This document shows positions 39,206-51,700 of a stretch of DNA of 64,000 bases, one piece after another (position 1 is the first letter of the stretch; the number at the start of each line of letters is the position of its first letter). Source of the stretch: Margaritispora aquatica (taxonomy: Eukaryota > Ascomycota > Leotiomycetes > Helotiales > Discinellaceae); the NCBI GenBank assembly GCA_007644065.1, contig VJWN01000011.1, positions 1-64,000 of the forward strand, in the 5' to 3' direction. The translations under genes were made by a program, and so were the position numbers. The notes under the pieces were generated by a model. That model had not been told where the DNA came from and did not search any database. It saw only the letters and a program-made list of their open reading frames with translations.

Positions 39206-40225
39206 TTAACCCCATAGCGCTGGCGTTGCAGGATTTATTATTGAGCCTGTGTATACCAAACCGTCTTCTCGGTCTTTCTCCAGAGGCAAAACGCCATCGA
39301 GGTCAACATACTCACAATACTCTGCAAGGAGCAAAGACGGCGCTATCGCCAGCGAGCTGCAAGCTCTACAACCTACCATGACTTTAAATCCCAGAAGCTT
39401 GGCCTTCTTAGCGACTTCAAGAGCCTCCGTGAGGCCGCCTGTTTTGTCAAGCTTCAAATTGACTCCATCATATCGATCGCGTAGATCCTCAAGACCCTTC
39501 CGATCGTGCACGCTCTCATCAGCGTAGATAGGAATCGGGTGTTCGAAGCCACGCAGTGCATCATCAGCACCAACTGGAAGAGGCTGCTCGATCATCTTGA
39601 CGCCCAATTCAACGCAGATCGCCAGCAATTCGGGCATGTCTTCAGGCTCCCAAGACTCATTCGCATCAATGATCAGAGTCGCAGACGGCGCTGCAGCCCG
39701 AACTGCACGGATTCTTGCTTCGTCTTGCTTTCCGCCAAATTTGACCTTCAACAACGGCCGTGCTGCCTCGCGGGCAGCACTGGCTTTCATGGCGGCTGGA
39801 GTGTCGAGAAAAAGAGTGACTGCTGTTGTAACTGGAACGGGCGCGGAGAGGCCAGCGCGCTGGAAAGCGGAAATTCCAGTGTATTTTGCTTCGAGGTCCC
39901 AGAGCGCACAGTCGATGGTGTTACGTGCGGCACCAGCCGGTAGAAGGGTCTGCAGATATGCTCGGTCTGGATTGTTCTCGATCAAAGGCGCCACCGAGGC
40001 AATAGTTGCGAGAACGCTCTCTACCGACTCGCCATACCTCTCTGAGGGCACTCCCTCACCTCGGCCTATGGCGTCGCCGAAGCTCAGTGAGACTGTGACG
40101 ACTTCTGCTTTGTATTGAGTGCCGCGAGCTATGGAGGATGGGATTCTCAGAACAAAATCTTCTGCTTGAGCGTGGAGCTTTGCGGCGGGCAACAACCTAT
40201 TGGACTGTTGCATATTTTCGTTCAT
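39206..40225 (-). CDS. Dipeptide-epimerase-like enolase-superfamily enzyme
   Basis: Single exon, 339 aa, ATG at 40225. Residues of the L-Ala-D/L-Glu epimerase group are all present: base pair K160/K162 in 'LLKVKFGG', metal ligands D188 ('IIDANESW'), E213 ('MIEQPLP') and D236 ('YADESV'), second base K258 in 'NLKLDKTGG', and the C-terminal substrate-specificity segment 'DLDGVLPL' (308-315). These enzymes invert the alpha carbon of an L-Ala-L-Xaa dipeptide or related N-acyl amino acid through an enediolate. In bacteria they serve peptidoglycan recycling; a fungus has no such pathway, so a biosynthetic substrate made by the ATP-grasp ligases or NRPS is a reasonable inference. No targeting signal. 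Family call strong; substrate unknown. Confidence 0.87.
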   Translation of the reverse strand: MNENMQQSNRLLPAAKLHAQAEDFVLRIPSSIARGTQYKAEVVTVSLSFGDAIGRGEGVPSERYGESVESVLATIASVAPLIENNPDRAYLQTLLPAGAARNTIDCALWDLEAKYTGISAFQRAGLSAPVPVTTAVTLFLDTPAAMKASAAREAARPLLKVKFGGKQDEARIRAVRAAAPSATLIIDANESWEPEDMPELLAICVELGVKMIEQPLPVGADDALRGFEHPIPIYADESVHDRKGLEDLRDRYDGVNLKLDKTGGLTEALEVAKKAKLLGFKVMVGCRACSSLAIAPSLLLAEYCEYVDLDGVLPLEKDREDGLVYTGSIINPATPALWG

Positions 40226-41537
40226 ATTTTCGTACTTTTAGATGTTTGCACCAAGCTACAGGTGACAGATTTCATGAAAGTAAGCTGAATGAATAGTCAG
40301 TGTACGTGCCTTCTCAATTCCATTCTCCTGGAGATCATGCAAACACCCGAATAAACTCACCAATATCTGAAAATATACCACGGCAAGAAACTAGCCTTTC
40401 GGGATAGGAATTCCTTTCGTGTGAGAACTCTTCATCAACGCAGAATAGTTATACATACCCTATTCATGCACCGTACATTTTAGGGTACTTTCGTATTGCA
40501 AACACTAGGATCTCACCTAGCCTTGCTGGTTCGTGACATTGCAGAAGTGAAAACTTCCAAACGGAACTAACCCAATTAAGCATCTTACGTGGAAAGGTAA
40601 GCAGGTCAGGTATATAAGATATCGTACGACAAAAGAACGAGATGATTCCCCTACAGCTGGGATTTAGAATCCACTCGTGACATGCAAAGAGGTGGCACCG
40701 GGGGGGGGGGGAGGGGGGAGTGGAGAAAATGGAGAAAGTTGGCTCCACATGTAGGATGTACTCCGTAGGATGATCTCCGTAAATTAAACCTTGAAATAAT
40801 ACTGTAGCTGGTAGTAGCAAGGATACCCTACACCGATAGGTACACTCTCCGAAGTGTACGAAAACTCGGAAACACTTTGGTATTTTAAATAAAAATTCAA
40901 CTTATTCTAACACATTTAACATTACTCTTATACATACTGCGATAAAAATGCAGCCAAGCCTTCTAGCAGCTTCGGTATAGCAAGGGTATGTTGACCAATA
41001 ATCCAATCAGATTCGATGAAATACTACCTATATAGGAAATATCCTCCTAAAGTCTCGACTGCATTACTTCCCCGGTATACAAGTAAACGGGGGTAGAGGT
41101 GCCTAAAGCTCGCTAAGGCACGTCACCTACCTATTTGAGACAGTGGAGCCCACCTGGGCAGTGGTTCGTCCCGACCCCTGATTGATCCCGTCACTGAGCC
41201 GAGGCAGCTGATGGCATCGCGATAGTGGCTTACTGTGCGCAATCTGGCTGTTCTCCAGAGGTAGGGCAGGGTCAGGGTCAGGGTAAGCTTCCAGGGACAG
41301 TACGCCGTCAGCTTCCAGTGGGCTTGGCATGGCTTGGCACGCGCCCTTCATCCCGTATTCGCTTACATCGTCAATTGCAAACCAACGTCCGTTGACAACT
41401 CACCTGGATCAAACTCACCAACTCACCAACTCAACCTTCGACAACCTCTTCACAGTTTCGACGTCAAATATTGAGGTATCGAAGAGTCTGATTGTGCTTT
41501 TGCATACAGACTGTCGAACTATTGCGACATCAGCAGC
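40226..41537. promoter_or_regulatory. Divergent region (epimerase / MFS) with repeat fragment
   Basis: 1.3 kb between two divergent genes. It holds a poly(G) run at about 40699-40711, the dispersed repeat copy 2 at 40988-41085, and 'cagggtcagggtcagggta' near 41267-41285. Probable core promoter of the MFS gene lies in 41330-41537 (pyrimidine-rich, 'caccaactcaccaactcaac'). Confidence 0.4.
40988..41085 (+). repeat. Dispersed repeat, copy 2
   Basis: Same order of blocks as 15425-15525, e.g. 'gaaatactacct', 'aggaaat', 'ctccta' and 'ggtatacaagtaa'. It sits inside the otherwise gene-rich cluster, so repeat material has entered it or pre-dated it. Confidence 0.5.
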
Positions 41538-43332
41538 ATGAGTGACCAGGACGACATCTCAGCTTCCAAGCTTGAAGATGGGAAGATAGCATCCCCATCC
41601 GCAAATGCTCAGAGTAGCACTGAGAATAGTACTGAGAGCCCGTCCGACAACAAGCACGGGAATGATTCACTTGAAGTCGAAGCTGCTGAACCCCCTCGCG
41701 GCAAGTTCCGCACCATAGGTATAGTGCTCATGTGCTGTGTAAGTTACTCAAGAAACCCATGATCGAATCTTCGTTAACTCCCAATGCTAATTTTCATAGC
41801 TTGTTCTCTTCATCTCAGCTCTCGATCAAACAATCGTCGCCACTGCAATCCCTAGCATCACCAAAGACTTACACTCTGCTGCGGGCTACACCTGGATCGG
41901 TGCCTCCTACTTACTGGCTATGTGTGCAGCCAATCCCATGTGGGTTCGAATCAGCGACATCTGGGGACGCAAGTATGCAGTATTGGGTGCGATCACCGTT
42001 TTCTTCATCGGTAGCACAATCGCAGGAGCGGCCGTAAACATGCCCATGTTAATCTCGGGGCGAGGAGTGCAAGGTCTGGCTGGTGGAGGGATAATATCCT
42101 TGGTCAATATTGTTATCTCAGATCTCTTCAGCATGCGACATCGATCGCTGTATATCAGCTCAACGGCACTCGTCTGGGTAATTGCTGGAACCACTGGACC
42201 TGTTATTGGAGGAGCCTTATCGCAGTATGCGAGTTGGAGATGGTGCTTTTGGATTAATCTGCCAATCTGCGGGCTTGCTTTCTTCGTCTTACTGTTTTTC
42301 CTCGACATGCACAACCCACGTACCAAGCTCCGCGACGGCCTGAAGGCTATCGATTGGTTTGGAACGGTTTCCATGGTAGCCGTAATCTTGCTGCTGCTCC
42401 TGGGACTCGATTTTGGCGGCGTGACATTTCCTTGGAATAGCCCAACTGTTATCTGCCTAGTAGTGTTCGGAGTGGTCTTGGTTGGTTTCTTCCTCTACGC
42501 CGAAACACGCCTTGCTAGATATCCCCTGATTGACTTGAGGATTTTCAACGACTGGTCGAATAGCGCAGTCCTTCTTATCGGTTTCACTCATAGTATGGCT
42601 ACACGAGGTTCGGAGTACTATCTTCCCTTATACTTCCAAAGTGTGCAGCTTGCCTCACCTACCAAGAGTGGTCTTCTGATCATGCCTATGATGATCGCAG
42701 CGGCGATTTGCGACGTCCTGGTCGGAGTCTTAATCCACCAAACCGGACGCTACGTGGAACTCATCTGGGCCGGAACAACGTGCTTGACTCTTGGAACAGG
42801 GCTGTATGTTATTCTGGGAATCGACACCTCACTGGGGAAAATCATTGCTTTTGAAATCATCGGTGGTATTGGCCTTTCGCTACTCCTGACTACACCTATG
42901 ATTGCAATCCAGAACAACGTCAGTCAAGCCGATACAGCGGTGGGAACTTCGACATTGGGCTTCACGCGAAGCGTTGCGAGTTCCTTGTCGCTTGTACTCG
43001 GTGGTATTGTCTTCCAGAACAGTCTGTCTCAGAAGCATTCATCTCTTGTCGCAGCTGGCCTGAACGAGACATACCTCGCAGCTTTCGAAGGCCACGATGC
43101 AGCGGCCAACGTGGATCTGATTGGCACTGTTCCGGATCTGGTGCAACGCGTGGTGGTACAGAATGCCTACGCTTTTGGCATGCGTAATATGTTCATCCTA
43201 TACACTGCCTTTGCGGGCATTGGACTACTCGCTAGCCCTTTCGTCAAGCAGCGACACATGAGCACCGAGCACACTGAGACAAAGACGGGTATCGAGAATA
43301 TGACAAAGCATGAGCGGAAGACGCAGAAGTGA
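41538..43332 (+). CDS. MFS multidrug-type exporter (DHA2-like, 14 TM)
   Basis: Two exons (41538-41738, 41800-43332) give 577 aa. A hydrophilic Ser/Glu-rich N-terminal tail of about 55 residues is followed by transmembrane helices. The drug-H+ antiporter-2 signature 'LDQTIVATAIPSI' lies at about residues 75-87, 'RISDIWGRKY' follows in the first cytoplasmic loop and 'GRGVQGLAGGGI' marks motif C-like helix. Helix count by eye is about 14. Such transporters usually export the product of the cluster and give self-protection. It is divergent from the epimerase gene and 2 kb upstream of the NRPS. Confidence 0.9.
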
Positions 43333-45319
43333 TGCACTATCAAACATACAAATAGACAAACACAAAGCTTCCTTCTTGCAGTGCAAAACACATCACATAT
43401 CTACATATTGAATAATGGTAAGATACGCAAACCGCATTTCCTAACATATTGTACTGACTTGGAAAAGAAACAGCATGATAGTGTGCGAGGACTATTAATC
43501 AACCTTGATAGTATTTGGGACACTCTACAAATGATTGATTGAGGTCGGAGTTAGAATGAACCAAATTGGATGATATAGAGTATTGTGGAGATAAATCAAT
43601 TGAAGGAAGAGGTGTCATCGATCTTGAGTTGGGGGGGGGGGGGGGGGTTTGCGTAATATATATGAATGAATCTTTACAATTTCTACATATCATTTTTGTT
43701 CTCGTAACTGTGTATTTGGTATAATTAACCTGAGACCGCCCGTCCTTATGGTCCTCAATTCTACCATATCCTAGGTTCTGCAGACCTCACTTAACAAAAC
43801 ACTTGCTTATTTTTCAATTTGACAGATAGTGGAAAAAACTTTGAATCCATAATAACATGAGATTTGCACAGATCATTCAAAGGCATTCCTTCTGGGTTTT
43901 TTTTCTTCTTTTTTTCTTCGCAGCTCACTACCCCTTCTCCAATGTTGTCAATCTTCCTGCCACCTCAATCGTTCAACCTTGCTCTGTGTAAGAGACAGCG
44001 AGGCGCAGCAGCGATCGCCACTCAGCATGACCTTGACAGTCATGGGGGTCCTACCAATGCCTACCAATGTTAGGTTCTCAAACGACAGGAGTGTATATAT
44101 CATGCATATACCCCACTGTACATCCAAACACAACACACAACAATAACGTACCCTTCCGCCAGTGAAACATACGAGATATCCCTGAGGCCGTTTCCCTCAC
44201 CTGCATTCGTAGCTCCCCCGCTCGGCACTTCAAACAGTCATTGGCCCTTTATGCACAGTTGTGGGTGATCCTGAAGCTAGGCCCTTTGGAATTGGCGCTC
44301 CGAGAAAATTCACATTCCATCCGACTACTAGACAGTGTTGAATTTCATAGTTCTATTTAGTTTCACATCTTAAAAATCTGGGTTGACAGTAAGCTAATCT
44401 TCATAAACGTAATTAAATTTGTAGTTACAGCGATAATTCCCCCTTATGTACGCTTTTTGTCCATAAGTTTAGAAGTATATATTATAAAAAATTGATTTCA
44501 TAGACATTTCTCGAGACTTTCCGCTGTTTTATTCTTTACAAAATTTATATAAGAGTATTATAATCTTATAAGTAACTAGGTTTGTTGAATTTTTTTTTCA
44601 CATGGTCTAAAGAAGAAGTATATTTTGAAAACTTTTAGTTTATTTTTTAGCCTATGGTTACCCTCTTAGAGGTTAAAAGTAAGCCTTACGACACCCCGGG
44701 ATTCTTGCTGGAGAAATTCCACGCGATGCCTGTCGATCTTCATGTCGGAATCGCTGTCCTTGAGCTTTCACAACCCCTGTTGTCAAGCCACATCAGGAAC
44801 GGTGTGAGATGTCTTCCAAGGATCTCTTGCCTTACCTCGGCAGGAAGTCGGAGTGCCTGTCGTGCATAATGCCCATATTTTTCAAACAGTGAGATTGTAA
44901 GACGAGTGGATACAAATCTCCCATCAGCTGATCTGTACATGCGCTCAGATTTCCTGGTCGCGCAAGCAGGATGCAAATTTTGATCATGGGGAATCCTCTG
45001 AATGGGTCCTTGTACGAAGGAAGATTCCACAGTCTAATAGTTCTGCCAAATGATTCTCACTTCCTGCCACTTCGAGGAGTTACTTACGAAAATCCAAAAA
45101 GAGAAAATCTTGTATAAAAATACTAACGGAGTCCGACGATGTTACCATCTCGTAAATAGTGGACCCACTGTATATGTACTCAGTATTCAGATATGCAACA
45201 AGTAGGCGACCGTTCTCAGTTTACTTATTACAGTAGAAGAACGGAGAGTTGAATGTCTCGTGATTTTGTCTCTCTTCCTTGTAGACTTTGCAAACCATCA
45301 ACGTCACCAAAATTTGAGA
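43333..45319. other. Long intergenic region between MFS and NRPS
   Basis: 2 kb. A G-run lies at 43631-43647 and a T-run near 43898-43916. About 44330-44650 is AT-rich. A 96-codon minus-strand frame at 44740-45030 reads protein-like ('QALRLPAEVRQEILGRHLTP') but starts at a non-ATG codon and has no family I recognise; it may be a gene fragment. The NRPS promoter should lie in 45030-45319. Confidence 0.4.
44740..45030 (-). pseudogene. Possible gene fragment, unrecognised
   Basis: Open frame ending at a proper stop, with balanced composition unlike the AT-rich sequence on its left. No ATG at its start, no domain recognised. Could be a terminal exon whose partners were lost, or chance. Confidence 0.22.
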
Positions 45320-48171
45320 ATGCCCACAATGGTTGATGATACAACACCCTCAGAAGAGTTGGTCCTCGAGTATTGGGAGACCTTCCTGCAGAACTTCAAG
45401 CCGTGTCACTTCCCGACACATCATAATGAGCTCCCTGCACTTTCAAACAATTTCCAAGAAACCACTGTCGACTGTGAGACAAATACCCTAACTTTTCAAG
45501 ACTTCTGTTCCCGGCAAAATGTCACACTTGGAAGTCTTTTCAGAACCGCCTGGGCCGTTATTATCAGCTATTACGCTGGTGTTGAAGACGTCTCTTTTGG
45601 ATACTCTAGTGGTGAGGGAACGTCACCAACGGATGGCGAGCTCGACAGAATCTTCATCTGCCGGACACAAATTACAGCTGAGAGTGTACTGCCACAAGTA
45701 GTTAAGGTGATGAAGAGAAACTTCGATGACGCCTTGGTATATCAAGAATACCCCATCACAAAGGTTCAGAAACTTCTGGGGCCTGGAATTCTGCTACCAT
45801 TTGACTCCAAGCTTCATATTCAGAGTGTTGGGGGATTCAATCTGGATGGCTCTGCGATTTCCACCCATGGAATGAAGGTTGTAGACTCATCAAAAGTAAG
45901 AATCTCATCTTATCAGCTCCAAGTTGATTTAAAATAGACAAAGCTAACAAAACTACTCAGTATGATATTCTAGCCAGAATACTGATCAAAGATGATGGTT
46001 CTATCGCAGTGTCTATTCGTACACGCACGTCCAAATTCTCCGCCTCTCAAACTGCCAGTCTTGCCCATACCTTGGTCAAAACAATGTCTGAGAGCATCAA
46101 GAGCCAATCCCAAACCATGATCGGAGACCTGGATATCTTCACCCAGCGTGATTATCAGCAAATCATGAGCTGGAATAAACGCCAGCCCGATGCCGTGGAT
46201 TCTTGCTTTCATCAGCTTTTCGAAGAGATCGCTCGAAAAACGCCAGACGCTGCAAGTATTTGTTCATGGGATCGTAACTTCACTTATCACGAGCTCGACG
46301 AGGTTTCAACGAAGCTAGCAAACCATCTGGTTGGTTTGGGCGTAGGCCCGGAGTCGCTTGTTCTCATTTGCTTCAACAAATCTTCGATTGCGATTGTCTC
46401 TTTGTTGGCAATATTCAAGGCTGGTGGTGCTTTTGTAGCAATGGATCCTTCGTATCCGGCAAGCCGCATCCAAGCTATTGCCACAGCTACGAAAGCCTCG
46501 ATAGTCGTTGCCGAGCCAGCGCAGAGTCATCTGTTCGAGGGTATCGTGGAGCATATCGTCTCTCTTGACCACAATTCAATTGAAGAGCTGCCACTGGCGC
46601 CTAGCAAGGGCAGCGATCAAGTACAACCATGTCCATCAAATACAGCTTACGTCGTTTTCACTTCAGGCAGTACTGGAGCTCCTAAAGGAATCATGGTGGA
46701 GCATCGTGCTCTTTCCACTGCCGCGATTTCCTTGTCCGGGCCAATGCGAGTGACGGCAAAGTCCAGATTCTTGCAGTTTGCCGCGTACACTTTCGACCTC
46801 AGCTACGGTGACATCTTCGTGACACTCTCACAAGGAGGATGTATTTGTATACCATCTGAGCACGAAAGAGTCAACGAGCTCGCAGCAGCAATCGTACGAA
46901 TGAATGTTAATACTGCCTGTCTCATACCCAGCGTGGCTCGTATTTTCCAACCTGAGGATGTCCCATGCCTCAAGACCCTCTTGGTGGGTGGGGAAGCGCT
47001 TGTACAGGAGGTCCTCGACCTCTGGGCCACAAAGGTTGATCTTGTTCAAATGTACGGACCTTCTGAAGCTACAATCTGGTGCACTGCACAGCCTCTGCAG
47101 AGACCTGGCAGCGCAGCTAATAACATAGGACGAGGCCTCGCAGCGCTTCTCTGGATCACCAGTGTCACAAGTCACGAGCGACTCTGCCCAATTGGATGCA
47201 TCGGTGAGCTGCTCATAGAGGGACCTGTGCTGGCTCGCGGCTATCTCAATGCCCAACAGACCGAACTCGCCTTCATCGAGAATCCCAGCTGGGCAGAGGT
47301 CAGCCCTGGCCAACGTAGACGGTTCTACAAGACCGGAGACCTTGTACGGTACGACGTAGATGGCACGGTGAGGTTTGTCGGCCGCAAGGATACGCAGATC
47401 AAGTTTCATGGTCGACGTATCGAGCTGGGAGAGATCGAGTACCATTTGTCCTCGCACGACCTGCTTAGACAATCCATGGTCACCTTGCCCTCCAAGGGAG
47501 TATACTCTCGACACCTTGTAGCAATTATAGTCCTCAAATCGAGCAGCAAACCATCTGGAGGTGGCTTGGGTCAGATGAAGTTGATTACGGATATTTCTAA
47601 AGAAAAAGCTGCCTCGGATATAGCGAAGGTCAAGGACTTTCTATCCGTGAAAGTCCCGTCTTACATGCTCCCTCAATTTTGGGTGGCAGTGGAAGAGATT
47701 CCCTCAATGATTTCGGGAAAGATGAACAGGGTCGTGGCCAAGAGCTTCGTGGAGAGCTTGACGGAGGGCGCTGCCAAAGAGATCGTCAGTAGCAGCAGAA
47801 AAAATACCAGCCGCGAGTTTCATGATACAATGGAAATCCGCCTCCGAGATATCTGGGCCCGGATCCTGGATAAAGAGATCAAAGATATCTCAGTCGATGC
47901 TAGTTTTTTCGACCTTGGAGGTGATTCATTTTCGGCGATGGAGCTCGTCGCCAGCTGTAAATCAGAGGGTTTTGTTCTCACGGTGCAGGATATTCTAAGC
48001 ACCACCACGATTCGACAGATGGCTTCGAGTATCAAACTTTCCACTCAACCACGCGTTGATGGACAGGTATCTTGCAATACCCAGGATCACTCTGCTACCT
48101 GTAAGGTATTGAAGTTCGCACCCAGTTGGTGGGATCCTGGTTGCACACCTGTTGCCACCGAGCTTATGTAG
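45320..48171 (+). CDS. Single-module NRPS: partial C - A - T
   Basis: Two exons (45320-45895, 45961-48171) give 928 aa. Residues 15-260 are only a condensation-domain C-terminal half: it opens with 'LEYWETFLQNFKPCHFP' and no HHxxxDG motif is present or found upstream. The A domain is complete: 'VFTSGSTGAPKG' (A3), 'QMYGPSEATIW' (A5), 'YKTGDLVRYD' (A7), 'RKDTQIKFHGRRIELGEIE' (A8) and 'SGKMNR' (A10). By alignment to GrsA I read the pocket as roughly D-L-G-L-L-G-M-I-W, which I cannot match to an amino acid. The T domain has 'DLGGDSFSAMEL' with the phosphopantetheine Ser. No TE, R or E domain follows; about 75 residues trail. Partial C domains at the N terminus are common in fungal initiation modules. 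Likely loads one amino acid for transfer elsewhere. Confidence 0.88.
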
Positions 48172-48796
48172 GAACTTTCGTCTTTCGTTGAAGATGGCAT
48201 GTGGCGAGGGGATTTTCTTTTCAGCACAAGACTTGTATATGAAATATTTCAATAGAGACACCGGTCAAGAACCACACTCAATAAGAAGATTTATCATTTA
48301 ACATTGGTTGAGATTCGCATACTTTTTATTCCGTGGTGTTTATTAGCTGCAACGGTGAGATTGAAGTATTATTCAAACTCTACATGTTGATATCTCGCAA
48401 CATTTTCTGGCACCAATCTAACTTAAACTTCAGTTCAACCCTGGAGACTTGCTCTTTCTTTGTGCTCGTCAAGATAACTGGTCACCACAACACCTCTTGG
48501 AAAGTCGCCTAAAGCCAATGAAAACAATGAAGCCATGCTGTAATGGATAATTGTGGATTTGAACGATAGGGAGGAAATTTGCTCTTTTATTGCGAACTTC
48601 TCGTGAGTCACTTAGTTCAGTGACACGGATTTGTCTTCATCAGAGCATATACCTCAACGGGCTGGTGAGACGATAAACTCTTGAGATACGGCATTGGCCC
48701 TCTCTGCAATTTCGATTTCTTTCCCTTTGAGCCTAATACTCGAAATATAAATAATTTCGTTCCAATGGCAAACCTCTAAAAATAGTGCATCTGACC
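48172..48796. other. Convergent 3' region
   Basis: Spacer between the 3' ends of the NRPS and the fused PLP gene; both terminators must lie here. No further feature recognised. Confidence 0.4.
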
Positions 48797-51700
48797 CTAT
48801 GGCGTGGTACATTTAGATATTGGGGTCAAAAGCTCCTCGAAGACAGCAGCGAGAGACTCGAACGCTTGAGTGTCAATTTGATGATGGCAAACGACCCGAG
48901 GACCATCTAGAGTGACACCACGTTTCTTTGCTGTCTCAACGAGTGTGGTTGATTGAATGCTAGCTGCTTCGAGGTCAAGCCAGACCAGGTTCGTATCGAC
49001 GGGCTTGCCCAACTTCCCGCCTCTCTTCGTCCACTCCTCAGCGACTCTCTTAGCCAGCTCATGCACTCGACCAAGAGTTGGGCTCTCGATCTCTGCGCTG
49101 GTTCCGAAGTTCTCAAAGAGCGCTTCGCGTGCAGCAGCTGTCATGACCCCAGCTTGTCGCAACCCACCACCGATCCCCTTGCGCGTTCTTCGCATGTGCT
49201 GGATCAACTTCGCATCTCCGAGGACCATTGCACCCATGGGCGCACCCAGGTTCTTACTGAAATCGACAGACACAAGGTCAACAAGTGTACAATATTCTTT
49301 GAGCGTTCCAGCACCGGCTGCGACTGCTTCGAACAGTCGTGCTCCGTCGAGATGGGTCTTGACTCCGTTCTTTCTGGCCCAGTCTCGGATGCGGCGAAGC
49401 TCATGTACAGGAATAATGACTCCCCCCGTGGTGTTCTCCATGGATACAATGCCGGTGGGACATTTGTGAATATCATCGGTGAGAATAGCATGTTTCTCCA
49501 AGTCCTCCACCCGCAGATATTTACCATTGGAAGGTTGGACGGGTTGCGCCATCCCACCGCTGAGGATTGATGGCCCACCACCCTCGTAGTGGATGGCATG
49601 AGATTCGGAATGGAATAGGATCCCACAGGGTCTCGTAGTTACCAAGGCATGTAGACAGAGTTGGTTTGCCATTGTACCAGTGACCACGAACATGCCAGCT
49701 TCTCGTCCGGTGATATTAGCAACATGAGCCTCGAAGTCGAGAGTCGTCCGGTCCTCCCGGAATACATCATCCCCAAGAGTCGTCTCCACTATGGCTGCAA
49801 GCATGCGAAGACTTGGACGGCTAACCACATCGCCTGTGAATTATGAGCCTCTTTTGTCTAAGCTATCGGCGACGGGGAATTACTCACTCCTGAAGTCGCT
49901 TCGGGCAGGGCCTGGACGACCCCATTCGATTGATCCATCCAAAGAACGAAGTGCCTTCACGGTAGATGGCTTAGCAACCTTGGGACTTGGAAGTGACTTG
50001 CACACCCCATTGGTCACCCCATTGATTACTCCATTAGTCTCAATGTGCTTTCCCAAAACTTTATGCGTTTCAGATTCCTCGATCTGCTTCAGAGCTTCGC
50101 CGAATTTCATCTTCAAAATATGCTCGTCTTCCAAGCCGACACTAATTCTGATTATATGCTTCGCCATTCCCTGCGACTCTGCCCAGTCCAGCTCGAAAGC
50201 GTGTGCAAGCTGAGCATAAGGTAGCACGAGGGTAAAATTAGTCCCAAAACTAGGGCCTTTGCACAAATCCACTGCATTGTAGAACTTGATGGCAGCGTCG
50301 GGGTTTTTGAATACGAAGCTGATCAAAGATCCGTAACCTCCGTTTGGGCGCCGAAACTGTTCGTAGAGGGGCGCGCTGGCTACCATGGTAGGGTAGGAAA
50401 CGCAGGAGATTGAATCGTGGCTCTTGAGGAAGATGGCGATTGCTAGCGCATTCCTGCTTGCTCGTTGAACACGAGCTGGAAAGTCGAGACAGTTCTGAAG
50501 AAGCACATTTGCATCAAGAGGAAATAAGAGATCCTCGTGCACACAGCTAAGTTTTGTCCGCAAACTTTCGTAAAACGGAGAGTTGGCGTTGAGAACAATG
50601 CTGTAAGGTACGGATTAGCTTCTTAATAGCAAATCGTATGGATGAAGAGCGTGAGTTTACCTCCCTGCCATGACATTACATGCTCCGCTGAAAATCTTGG
50701 TGAGACTTGTGATGACGAGATCGACATAGGGCAATACATCCACGTTGATAAAGGTACCAATCGTTTCGTCACAGACGACAACGAATTGATATTGATCTGC
50801 TAGCTGACGGATACGACGCAAGTCCGGTGTAGCACATAGCGGGTTTGATGGAACTTCACAGAAAAGACATGCAATCCTATGACCAGATGCTAGTTTGGAT
50901 TCCAATTGATCTAGTTCTTCTGACTGGCCTTGGGAGAGGAACGTAAAGCGCTCGTACCCGCTTGTCTGGACACACTTTGGCGTCGATCCGTACGGCCATC
51001 TAGACTACATAGTCAGTCTCGGCCTCAAGCCTCCACCCACATCAATCTGGGATACAACTTACCCAAATACCACCGCCTCAGAGGCATACGTGGAAGAAGG
51101 GACGAGTTGCCTTGCCACGGTACCAATAGCACACATTCCTTTGGGGTAAAGAAAAACGTCGTGTGACTTCACTGGGTTTCCACTCTGCTTCTGAGGCGTA
51201 ACAAACTTTGCGATTAGCGCCTTGAGTTTGTTATTGGTGGTGCTGGCATCAAAATGATCCCAGGATGCTGGAGGAACCTGCTCAAGGTCACGAGACGTGG
51301 CACAAGTTTGCAAAGGCGAGTCTTGCGCTACCGAGTGCATGAAGGGAAACCTGTTGAGGCAGAACTCTGCATGTCGACTGGAGATGCCATCCCCCATGAA
51401 GCCCCAAAATTCCCTGACGGAGTCCGTCAACTGTGCTGGAAAAAGTACAACATAGAAGCGAGCCCATGTCGCATTTTCTTTCGATGCTTGCCCTGCTAGA
51501 CTGAATGACACTTCCTGGATTGGAAATGCCATTTCATCTGTGGTTTTACGAAGGTGCCCACTGCATCGCTTCATAGCATCCTCAGAGGGGAAAATAGCAC
51601 AACGTGTGTTTTCAGCGGCATTAACTCGTTCAAGTACAGCCTCATTTAACTTCTGGACGCATGCGTGTTGGTAAAACCTAGAGCAGAGAGTAAGACACTT

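Noticed and set aside
41267..41285. 'cagggt' repeats read as possible telomere-like sequence
   Set aside because: Only three units, unit is not TTAGGG, and both sides are ordinary single-copy DNA.
48797..49828. Threonine aldolase as a stand-alone gene starting at 49828
   Set aside because: That start is a GTG and would drop the conserved DFRSD motif, which is supplied by the exon ending at 49888 through a well-formed intron.
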